A DNA stretch of 64,000 nt from Pelodera strongyloides (Eukaryota > Nematoda > Chromadorea > Rhabditida > Rhabditidae), in the NCBI GenBank assembly GCA_036852015.1, contig JAANDG010000149.1:124001-188000 (forward strand). Reading direction: 5' to 3'. The notes under the pieces are model-generated. The model was not told the origin of the DNA and searched no databases. It saw only the letters and a list, made by a program, of their open reading frames with translations. Shown here in pieces: positions 10,253 through 20,900 of this stretch; position 1 is the first letter of the stretch; each line of letters begins with the position of its first letter. The position numbers and the translations under genes were made by a program.

Positions 10253-12988
10253 AGTTTAACAGTACTCCGTACGCGTTATTTACCTTGAAGATGTTTTGCG
10301 ATTTGCGGGATAAATTTTGATCAGTCAAATGAGAATTGCCCCTAGTTTATTCGTTTTCGTGCTGGTGATTTGAGTAAAACTATTGTACATTTAACACGGG
10401 GTTATTCCCTTTCAATGAAAAAATTATTACGAACATTCGAGGCAGATCAGTTAGTAATACAGAAATATACCGTAGTTAGTAATACAGTTAGAACATTAAC
10501 ACTATACAAGTTGCTGTCGGAAATCAAACACCGAAATACAGTACGCACCATAGAATGGCAATGATAAGCAAGTTATACAATTACAAGCTAACATAAATAC
10601 AATCAAAAGGAAGCACGATATTCATGACATCCTAGCACGTAAGTATGCTGAGTCAACTGTGGGATAGAAAATTAAAAATAAACTTAAAAGTCCGCACAAA
10701 TGTAATGCACATAATCTCATACGCATAAACAAATGCATACATGTATTTTGGGAATAACGTACGCAAACCTTACATGAAACGCTCAAGTTCATATTGCTTT
10801 ACGATACACAATATCTTAAAAACAAATAAAAAACTGGAAAAAAGGGCTCTCTGATGTAACCCAAACTATAGCGCTAACAAAGGATATATGAAAAAAAATT
10901 ACCAAAAGCATATTACAACAATATTAAATATTAACATTCTAAAAGCATAAATAAAAAAAACCAAACGTATAACTATGCATCCCCATTTCCCACTACCTCT
11001 CCTCCTTCCGCTTTTAGACAGTCAAGGTTGAGCATACCATCATCGTCGAATCTCAGTTGGAGCTCCCGAACGTTGAGGATTTCGGGAGTGGCCGACACTG
11101 AAGGAAAATAAGTTTGAACCTAATGGTTACCGGCGAACCACCTTCGGTGTTATCAGCGGGGTTTATGCCCTGGTTTTTTAACCGATAAAACGAAAGCCGG
11201 AATAGTTGGACACTTGGGAGACTCTCTAATACTTAATATAGTAACTGGTCTACGTTTACAAAAAAAGTCAGAGGTACACAGAGAAAGAAAGAGATAATAG
11301 AGAGGCACGACAAACACAAACAATGGCCAACCTGCCGGTGAACTTTCGCTGAAACCAGGTTCCTTGTGCTCACTACTCGACAATCCTCCCTGTTGCACTT
11401 TCTGCTGCTGGCTTCCGCCTTGCTGCACTCCTTGATTCTGCTGTGCAGCGGCCAAATCCTACAAATATATGTACATTCAATCAATATTAATTATAAAGGA
11501 TAGTCTGGATAGTCCCTGTTAGGGTCTCTACGTGAGTTCAGATACAGACGTTGGCAATGACACAACATCAAGGATCAACTAATTAAAAGAAGCCTTCAGT
11601 TATGGAGATGATTATTATTGAGTATCGAATAGTGTGTTCTGTCATCATACCCAATGAAACCATTCAAATCCGACATAATCAAACAAAATACATACCCTGA
11701 ACATTTGCTGGTTGAGTATATTTTGCGCCATCATATCCGCGACCATATTCGTGGACATGTTGCCCGTTGCTGCACCTGCAATTGGAAGGATTATGGATTA
11801 ATTCGAGGGTTATTAATGATTACCGTAATCCTTTAAATGGCTCAAGCTCAAAGAGTAGTACTGTTGAAAATGTGGGCAAAAAGCGAAATAGCTTTAGTCT
11901 ATCAAAAGTGCGTTATCAAACGGCCCATTCCACTACCGCACTTAGCGACTAATTATCGTAAAATTGGGGTCGGTTTTGGAACAATGAAAAATCGTTGCGA
12001 AACGGACTTGACACTTGACACTGACATTTTGGATATAGGTAGACTAAATTACCAGCGGCGATAAGCTAGTCCAAGTGCATGATCTTGGGTACGGCGGTAG
12101 CCTTCTATTTCATAAGATATAAGATACAGTAGTTGAGTGGTTTTGATTTGATAAACCACAGTCCGGCTCTGTGGCCGGGTACTGTGCTTTTGCGTTGGTC
12201 CTGTTCTGGTTACCGTAGTATCATATGTCAGAATCACAGAAAATAGGTGAACCCAGTTGGTGACAGTTCACTTTTTTCATGGGCCAGCCCACGAACCACG
12301 TGATGACCAGTTTCATCGCAAACTGTCACCAAATGGTCGCAATATGGTCAAAACCATTTGGTCACGGGGGGCCAACAACGGTTTTTTGAGGTTTCGGAAA
12401 TTATTCCGCTTTCCCGTGAAGGTCACATAACTCACCGTCCTTCCCATATTCGAGAGTGCTCCCGCGGGGAGTCCGAGCTCAATCTCCTTTTGTCGCTCCG
12501 CTATTCTCGTGACTAATTTCATCGCCCAGGTGACCTTCAGCTTGACGTGGCCGCCGTGCTCCTCCAGTAAACCGGGCGCCTGGAATTAACGTTTATTTTT
12601 TCATATGCACGACTAACCAAAACTAAAGCTATTGAACATCAATTTTAACATATATAAGGTCAGACGGGTGTAGGTACCATACAGTACGTGTGATAATACA
12701 TATTAGTAATACGCCTTTCTGCATATTAGCGGCACAAACAAGAAGGAAAATAAAATAATGCAACTATTGAAACGTCCTAACGCTAAAAATACACACACCA
12801 AAGATCCCACGAAAGTACAGTAATGTTGATTAAATAAAAATTAAGGCAATCTAAATTCGATAAAACTCACTCGTTCCATAATGTATTCCTTGGCTAATTG
12901 GAGGGCTTGGGTGGCAGTCAGATTCCTGTCCGGGTCGGTATTCTTCACCTATGGCATAACGTGATAAAAGATACTGCACCTAGTTCTA

Positions 12989-13278
12989 TTATGGGGTTTC
13001 CATGTTTGCGATTCGCACCTGCGAAAATGTCAAACCGCTGTCCATGTTTGAGTCGATGTAAATGACAGGGTCCCGCAGCGATTTTGGATTTAGTATGGAT
13101 CTATTTCAAAATAGTACGGATCTAGTATGGATCTGATACACTTTCGCTGCAGGACCATGTCAAACGTGCTATTCGCATGGGTTACGGTAGGCAGTTGACA
13201 TGCATGTAAAATGACTTGAACATGGACAGCGGTTTGACATTTTCGCAGGTGCGAATCGCATACATGGAAACCCCATTA
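12989..13278. mobile_element. Foldback MITE with TTA flanks (gene B copy 1 intron)
   Basis: Element 12992-13275 begins TGGGGTTTCCATGTTTGCG and ends with its inverted complement; arms are about 60 bp. TTA lies on both sides. Absent from copy 2. A relative with the same ends and the same TTA flanks lies at 38710-38892. Confidence 0.8.
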
Positions 13279-13724
13279 AAGGGAGAGGCCCACGAGAAAA
13301 AGAACGTCTTCAATTTACTTGCGCACAGTGTCCGGTATCTCAGAAATATTACTGTGAAAACCGCATAAATTTGCATCTAGAACTCGCAGAGATATTCTAT
13401 GCTAAACAGTTCGACCAGGTACCGTAGTCAGCAACACAAAAATTAGTTTTTATGGTTTATATCTGTGCACTTGCATTCTTTTTCAACGTAATAATGTTCT
13501 AGCGAACATAGATCATTACTACAATTATAGCGAGGCGTTTCCAACACAGGTATGCCCAGAAATTTATCCTGACAACGGTACCTGGCCGAACTGTTTGCCG
13601 GAGAATAACTCTGTGAGTTCTAGGATTCAAATAATGCGGTTTTCACAGTAATATTTCTGAAATTCCGGACATTCTGTGCAAGTAAATTGAGGAAAACTTT
13701 ATTCTCATGGGCCTCTCCCTTTAA
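13276..13724. mobile_element. Foldback element with TTAA flanks, abutting the previous MITE
   Basis: Element 13280-13720 has ends AGGGAGAGGCCCA and its inverted complement. Inner arms match imperfectly over about 90 bp (TTTACTTGCGCACAGTGTCC on one side). TTAA at 13276-13279 and 13721-13724. Absent from copy 2. It shares its left flank with the TTA of the neighbouring element, so one inserted at the edge of the other. Confidence 0.75.
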
Positions 13725-14529
13725 CCGAATTTCACAATATTCCTATCAAACTAATCAGCAAAGTCATTATGGACGTTATCATTACCAACCAGCGCAGGAT
13801 TTGCAAAGACAAAAAGGAACATTTCTGAGTTTCTAAGTCTCGCCATCCTCCTGTTGGCCAAGATGCTTTGAAGTTTGAAGCCATAGCATAAATGCATAAG
13901 AATAGAGTAAAGGACAAAGTCAAATATCCAAAACGAATACCTACCTGCACCATATATTCCACGAGATCTGCATCGAGTTCGTCGCCTGAAAAGGGTATAC
14001 GGTAAAGGGTAAGGTAAGCCTAAAACCATCAGATGGCGGAATTCTAACCTAATCATCGTTAGTTTGTGCTTGCGCTTGCTGCGCGGCGCCAGTATGAATT
14101 GTCATTAAGGATGTACGCTCTTGCCAGTGTGTGTCTAATATACGTGATCAATAAACTATACAATAAGCATTATACAAGTTCCCTACCAATGAGTTTCGGT
14201 CGTCCCCTTCCCCGTCCTCTTAGGAATCCCGGAGAGCCAGAAGAGTGCGCCGGGTTGTTCATTCGGAGTAAATCGGCCATTGACGGGGCTATTGGGTTAT
14301 TGAAAAGGGGAGTTGATGGCTGAATTAATTAGTTATAAAATACAAATTTACATAATCAATAGCAATTCATATTCAGTACATGACTAAAGCTGACAGGTCG
14401 TTTTGTGCATAGGTTCTTGGTAGAGGCAGATGGATGGCATAAAGAGCACGATGCTAATTCGAAAGAGTGAATTCACTTATAAATCAATAACAATGCAACT
14501 AATGGCCGTGAATGATTCAGTGTTAGTTA

Positions 14530-15010
14530 CAGTAGCAAAAAGTTAATCAATGCAGCTATGCTTTACTGGTATTTTACCAACGCAAGGGACGTTGTTCATG
14601 CTTATAACAACTATGTATAACTAGAAAAAAGAGAGAGAAACAACTTTTTGCAGACCTGAATTTTGAACATGAAATTGTTGAGGCCTGCGTTCCCTTTTGG
14701 CAAACCGCCAGGCGAAGGTAATGGCGAAACGAATGTCCACCCGCACAGCGAAACGCCAATTGAAAAAATTTTCTCCTGGCGATTCGCTCCTCCGTGAACA
14801 GAGATAAGTCATGTGGTCATGTCATGTGATACAAGAAAACAAGACCTAGAAATAAACATCAGCTGAAGGACAGTCCCAGACTTAAACTTTAACGTTAAAC
14901 GTTGCGTCCTTTGCATTTCCCCTACATATGTCCTTTGTAACCGCAAAGAGGGAGGTCTCCGTCTCCTCCAGGAGAAGAGAGAAGAGACACGCTAATCACT
15001 GAGAGCCGAT
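14530..15010. other. Spacer, no gene seen
   Basis: Right of the fading homology between the two copies. It contains a stretch at 14680-14790 (GCGAAACGCCAATTG and similar) that resembles 34500-34610, so a diverged dispersed repeat is likely. Confidence 0.4.
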
Positions 15011-15515
15011 GAGTTGCGCGCCGCACCATTTCGGGAAACAAAATGCGCGCCGCAAAGGAATGGGAAACAAAATGCACGCGGAATAGAAATGGCGCGTAAA
15101 GTGTTTCCCGAAAAGGTGCGGAAACGGTGCGGAAATGGTGCGGCGCGCAACGTGCGCCCCGCACCATTTCCGCACCTTTTCGGCAACGTTTTTGAAAGCG
15201 CTCGGAGGATCTGCCGTAACTGCAGTTGTTGTACTAATATTTTTCCGCAAGCACAGATCTCACATCTGTTGTGTGGCCGAGTGGTCTAAGGCGCTGTTCA
15301 GAGAAAGTATCTAACAATTGTGTAGGGTTCGCATCCAACACGCTGCTTTCTTTTTGCAGTTGCTACTTTTCCCGCACCGTTTCCGCACCTTTTCGGCAAC
15401 GGTTTGGGGGTGTTTCCCGCACCAAAACGGCAACCAGAGACGGTGAAAAAACTTTTGCGGCGCGCATCAAATTCTTTTGCGGGAAACACCCCCAAACTGT
15501 TGCCGCGCGCAACTC
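15011..15515. mobile_element. 505-bp inverted-repeat element carrying a tRNA-Leu-like module
   Basis: Ends GAGTTGCGCGC and GCGCGCAACTC. Two nested hairpins are visible: about 15113-15185 (AAAAGGTGCGGAAA against its complement) and about 15405-15500 (GGGGGTGTTTCCCGC against its complement). Between them lies the tRNA-like sequence. A related truncated copy lies at 40981-41160. Confidence 0.65.
15267..15343 (+). tRNA. tRNA-Leu-like sequence inside an inverted-repeat element
   Basis: A box TGGCCGAGTGGTCTAAGGCGC is typical of Leu/Ser tRNAs; a TTCAGAG anticodon-like loop would read CAG; B box GGGTTCGCATCC. The acceptor stem does not close. It lies within the element at 15011-15515. Confidence 0.4.
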
Positions 15516-16019
15516 TTGAGTTTCGTTGACGGGAGTATGGGACGCTAAATTTCGATTAGACACCCTGCCGCATTGCTCAATTTGTTGCCAACGTTTGTAG
15601 CGTTCACAAGTGGTGTCGAATCAGTGCACCATTGTCTCGAGCAACCACACTGTTGACTAGATCTACCCTTTAGTCTACGATGCCTTAGGCCCTAAGCCTA
15701 CGTCTAAAGTTCAATATAAGTAGAAATTGAATTTTCAACACTCGTGTAATGCCTGTTCAAAATGCAGTACGTATTTCTGTGGCACTCACGCTCCAACTTG
15801 CTTAATCGATGTTCCGAAGAACCAATGAACAAAATTGATCGTAATTTGTTCAAGTTGAAGCGTTGCAACTATTTTCCGTTATTGCGGTTTATTCTTGTAG
15901 GTGGTGGGGTGGTTATTGAAGGCCGGCGCGCGCTTTGATTTTTAGGTGTCCCCAAGCATTAACTTTGAATTATCGATTTAATTAGTTATCGATCGATTTT
16001 CCATGATGTAAATCTTGAT

Positions 16020-16175
16020 CAATCTATTGTGCCACCATTCTGGTACATTGAGTCCGGTCCTATTCTACCCGCTTTCTTAGTTGAGGAACTGGCACGGCGC
16101 AAAGTCGACAGACACGATTTTCCTTACTCTTTATATAATGGTAGATAGATATAGTATATATCATGCATTTGTTCC
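16020..16175. mobile_element. Remnant related to the right end of the 42040-42345 element
   Basis: About 16100-16145 shares GACAGACACGATTTTCC and ACTC-TTATATAA with 42306-42342, followed by a TAGATAGATA stretch. Only the end of the element is recognisable. Confidence 0.45.
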
Positions 16176-16516
16176 ATTACAAACTAAAAATAAGTAATCG
16201 TGATATCTAAATTGTAGTCGGTGCACTTGCGCGGACCTGGCGAGTGTCCGCAATGACTGGACGAAGTGTACGGCGAAATCTGGGTGGATCCCTTTTTTCG
16301 CCGCGCTCCAGACGCGTTGGGTCAGTATAATGTGCGCCTGTTGTTTACTTCTGGTTTGTGAAGAAGTGAAGCGCGAAGGAAGCTTCATGGTCTATGATTT
16401 TGAAAATATGAAAAAAAAGATAAAAGGAGCACCTAGGTAGTAAAGAAAAATTAGCGCTGAAGTAAAGATAAATGATGAAAGTTTTTTTTTAGTTCCGAGC
16501 ATATGTATATGGCTGC

Positions 16517-16886
16517 GCAGGGTATTCCACGGCAGGCCAGGGTATTTCATGGTTTCCCAGGGTATTCCAGGTATTCCGCGGTTGCCCAGGGTATTCCGCG
16601 GTTGCCCAGGGTATTCCACGGTTGCCCACGGTATTCCACGGTTGCCCAGGGTATTCCACGGTTGCCCAGGGTATTCCACGGTATTCCAGGGTATTCCGCG
16701 GTTGCCCAGGGTATTCCACGGTTGCCCAGGGTATTCCACGGTTGCCCACGGTATTCCACGGTTGCCCAGGGTATTCCACGGTTGCCCAGGGTATTCCACG
16801 GTATTCCAGGGTATTCCGCGGTTGCCCAGGTATTCCACGGTTGCCCAGGGTATTCCACGGTTGCCCGGTATTCCAGGGTATTCCAA
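16517..16886. repeat. 20-bp satellite with 120-bp higher-order period
   Basis: Tandem units GGTATTCCACGGTTGCCCAG with single-base and short-unit variants. The block 16621-16740 recurs as 16741-16860 with one base missing, giving a 120-bp higher-order repeat of six monomers. All frames are open because the unit has no stops, so the long ORFs here are not genes. Confidence 0.9.
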
Positions 16887-17650
16887 AAGGTGTCTTACCC
16901 AATAAGCCGTAGTTCTACAGTACGGGAGGGCCCGAAACGCGGCCATATCTGGGTAATCTAAACATTCTTAGTCTTGACTTTACTACCCTAACAGATAGTT
17001 ACTAGTGTACTCTACACCATTCTGAAGAATAATACTCCTGCCATGTTCAATTAACATGGCGACCGAAATTCCTCATAATTATAATCTCAACCAGGGAAGC
17101 CATATAAAAGGAAAATTTAACACCACTACACCAATATCATATGCAAAGAAAAACTGGGGTGATGCTATCGTGCTATCCCATTAGCATTTGGATTTTGGGC
17201 AATCAATTGCAAATTGGGGTAATTGGGAGTGAAAACGACTAACGACTAACCCACTAGTGTAATAATGAAGAAAGTAGGTTAAGCTCGCTTTAAAAGGAAT
17301 ACATAGTAAGATACAGTAAACCTGGATAAACCGGAGTACCATTTTTTTATTTAGGGCATCATTCTTCGTAAAAACCAACTCATGGGTTAGGACTGGACCA
17401 CCTGGTATTTATTATGGTCATGTTACCATGTGTGTGGTAGCGATGAAAAATGCTACTAATGTCCACTCCTGATGTAATTCTCAGCAGAAAAACACTAAAA
17501 CAAGTTTGGAGTAAAGCGCAATAAGCGCATTATTTTAAGCTCCGACTTTATTTGATGAATCAAAATACGTGAGGAGTGACGATCGGCCACAGGCCGCGGG
17601 CCGCGTTTCGGACCCTCATTCTTTCGGACCCTCATATTAGCACACATTGC

Positions 17651-17712
17651 ATGCAAATTTGCGGCTAATTAGCATTGCTTTCGCACCGGTTGGCGGTAAA
17701 ATTTAGGCGCGA
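17651..17712 (+). promoter_or_regulatory. Putative NDC80 promoter motifs: octamer and E2F-like site
   Basis: About 260-320 bases before the NDC80 start codon are ATGCAAAT (17651-17658, octamer/POU-like) and TTGGCGGTAAA (17690-17700), followed by TTAGGCGCGAA. The latter two resemble E2F sites. NDC80 is a cell-cycle gene that is under E2F/DREAM-type control in other animals. The match is by eye only, and such short motifs also occur by chance. Confidence 0.3.
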
Positions 17713-17968
17713 ACAGAACCCGTTTGAATTATGGCCCGGTTGTTTTGTTCTTTCTTTTTTTATTATTGTCGTTGTATCTTCGCTTTCTTTCTTTATATTT
17801 TCTTTATTTTCTTTATGATGTGCTTCTCTCCTATTCGATCTTTATAATCTTTCCTTTTGTGCCCCTATGTTTGTTGTTCTCTTTGCTTTCCGTGCATTGC
17901 TGCGATGGCCAGAAGATTATTTTTATCCTCATGTCTATCCCCGTGGTACTAATCCCTTCTTCGCCTAG

Positions 17969-20900
17969 ATGAATCGAAAATTTGGCGATGGACAGAACCG
18001 CACCCCGGTTGCACATAAGATTCGTACGTCAAATGTTCTGCCCAGCTCTGTTAAGAAGACACCGTAAGTTAAACATAAATTATGACGTGATATCAAATGT
18101 TAGATTTTACATTATGAGGTGTTGACGAGACGCAGGAACGTGGACGTCAGGTTTCGACAACTTTGATCAATTTCAAGTTTTCAGCATAGCCTCTGATCGT
18201 TTTTCGTTGGCGGGATATGCAACAAGTGGCAGCCGCTCTTCTTACTTCAAACCTCCAGCAATGAAGGTATTTGCACCCACCTACTCCGTTGTTCTGAAAG
18301 TTACATACCACGTTTCTCAGTCCTTTCGCTTTCTCTTTTCCTTGTGGTAATGCTGAAGCATAATGCTAATGGTATATATGGAAACAGTATTAGCCGATAG
18401 GTAGGGGGTAAATTGACTCATTGGGATGTAACCATTTTGTGTCACTGGTGAAACTCAGCGCAGGACCGCCATGAGGGCGCGGCGCGCCACTTCTAAGGTG
18501 CGCGGTGGTTGGTGAGCAACAGGTTCACTTCCAGTTGGCACAACTGAGGCGCACTTTTTACAGAAGGCACGTCCGCGCGGTAGTTGCGCCAGCTGGCGCT
18601 CGCGCACGACCACGCCCAAGCCGCGCATCTTAGCCGGGGGGGGGGGGGGGGGTGCCGCCTATGGCTGACTCGCGTTTTGTACTCGCCGATGATATGGAGT
18701 TTCAGGTTGATAGTGGCTTGAGTCAATCCTCTTCATTGTGAATGCTTGATGACTGATGACATGAATTTTCCCTTTTCAGGATAATCGTCCGATAGGATCA
18801 AAGGAATATCAAGTTGCAATGCAGAGAAAAATTCTGAGGTAATTGATATGTATCGAATAACTAGTGCGTTAGGCACATTTTTTTATCTAAACAACTGAAA
18901 CATACGCAAACCTAAACATACCTAATAAAAGAGGAAACATACAAGGGAATAATAAATTTATAAGTAAAGAAAGTATGAATATAAGATTTTACCGTGGGCT
19001 GGTCTCGTCAGTGCGGTACATTCTCCTTTTTTATTGATCCTTCAATATATTTTCAATATAGTTTTCTGCACGACCATTGCGGAATGACGGATCTGCCCGA
19101 AAATGTGGTAAAGTCGCCCACGAAGACCGATTTTGGAATGATTTTCGAGTGCATTTATCAGTCTCTCGATGCGAACTACAAAGTGGGCAAAATGGAGGAC
19201 GAGGTTTGTTTTTCTTCTTGTATTGAGCAGTTTATGCTGAAAGAGCAAAATCGATATATTACAGATAAATTTTAGAAGTGTGACAAGTAATTTGGGAAAA
19301 TATAACACCTCTGTACCATCACTTGGGGATTTCATTTTGTATTCCATAGTCGGCTCCATTCTCTCACGTCAGAATGCTATTTTTTTTCTGTCTCCAGGGA
19401 ATACCCACCCGTGAGAATCACGGTGTTATTTGTTATTTATTAAATACACCAAAAGATGTTCATCAGGGGATGAAAAAAACGAACATATAAACGCACATAG
19501 ACGCCGATAAGATTAGCATTGAGTTTGGATATTCTGCATTTGGAATATTGTTGCAAAAGAAATTGTTTTCAAATCAAAAGAAACCAAACTGTTTTGTTTG
19601 GACATACCTTGAATCAATGCCTTTAGCAAATAATGTGATATTTCCTGTTAAAAATAAGTTTTTTAAAAAGCGTTTGTTGTGAATAGTTGAATTCGGCTTC
19701 TGATGTCTTTCCTCTACCACAGGTGCCCAAAATCTTCAAAGGTCTCGGTTATTCACCCAGCATAAAGCCGTCTTCTATGCAAACTGTTTCCGCACCGCAC
19801 GTGTGGCCTCATCTGTGCGCGGCTCTTGTCTGGCTCATCGACTATGTTCAGGTATTTGGTTGTCCTTAGTTTTACTAGAGAGTTTTCCCTGACGAATGCA
19901 CTGATCACTCTAACGTTACCCTTAATTATGCTCTATTGCTCTGTGTATGGTGTAATTACAATGTTCCAACGAAGTGATGCGTAAAATCACGCACCAACCA
20001 CTCACGGCTTGGATTAGAGGACTAGAAGATCTTCGAAGGTTTTATTTCCAAATTTGTGTATTTGAATTTGGTTCAGCCATGGGTCCTCCACGTTTATGCA
20101 ACATTCCAATTCGGGCGGTGGCTCGCCGGCGGGTTCTGGGGTAAAAAAACATTTCCGTATTATCAGGGACTTGTGCTAATTGCTTATGCTTCTTTTAGAT
20201 GTACAACTCCGTAGTTCCATCTGATATTTTGTTGACGACTGACGAACAGAGAACCAACAATGAGGCTGGACATCGGACTGTAAGTATTCCGTAATAAATA
20301 AATATAAACCTTTTACGCCTCCTCAAGAGCGTGCACCTTTATTCAAGGGTGGTACTGTAGTGTTGAAATTTGGCTTATGACATATTCCGCAGAGGTTCTG
20401 AGCAGGTACAGCGGTTTATAGGCAGGGAGTATGTATATATAGAATTTATAGATCGTAGAAGTATATTGCGGTTTCAATCAAGGCTTGTCCACCGGAACAG
20501 TATACTTTTTAGATCAAGTATTTGAGCCTGCAGGCTGCATTTCGTGAGAGCTTCATGCAGAATGTTCAACCAGATGAGGAATTTATCAATAAGTATATCA
20601 TTTCCATTCTTTTTTTTTGCATTCGGATTTTGCAGTTTGCAAGTCTTCTGTTTTGAGTTTAAGTTTGGTTTATGCTCATGATTTTCTCTTCTAGGAACAT
20701 TGCGTCCTTCCGTAGACTACTTGAGGACAATTGCAATGTTGATGGTCAATTAAAAGAGACGGAGGCTGCCAATGCGCTAATCCAGGAAGAAATTGAAGCC
20801 ATGAAGAATGACGTGAGTTTCCTTCGTTTATTATGAATATGTTTTCTCTCTAGTGCCCTCGGCTCTCAAGTCACAGCCTAAAATCCGAACACCGAGTTTT

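Larger units (their letters stand above)
10973..14319 (-). pseudogene. Gene B, truncated second copy (exons 9-15 only, one frameshift)
   Basis: Exons equivalent to 9-15 of the full gene: 14319-14187, 13985-13945, 12948-12871, 12579-12436, 11775-11696, 11458-11332, 11097-10973. All match in length except 11775-11696, which is 80 nt instead of 81: one base is lost near 11766 (CCCG against CCCAG in the other copy). Homology fades at about 14530, inside the intron before exon 9, and exons 1-8 with both the start codon and the first HTH are absent. Yet the 18 substitutions I counted in these exons are all synonymous, which is unlike a dead copy. It is either a very young truncated duplicate or an allele joined wrongly in the assembly. 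Confidence 0.7.

Noticed and set aside
10370..10564. 64-codon ORF conserved identically in both copies (also 26400-26594)
   Set aside because: Lies after the NDC80 poly(A) signal and its identity only mirrors the overall similarity of the two copies; no family or splice support.
16392..16961. Several overlapping 96-184 codon ORFs on both strands
   Set aside because: They are translations of the 20-bp satellite, which lacks stops in all frames; no other coding sign.
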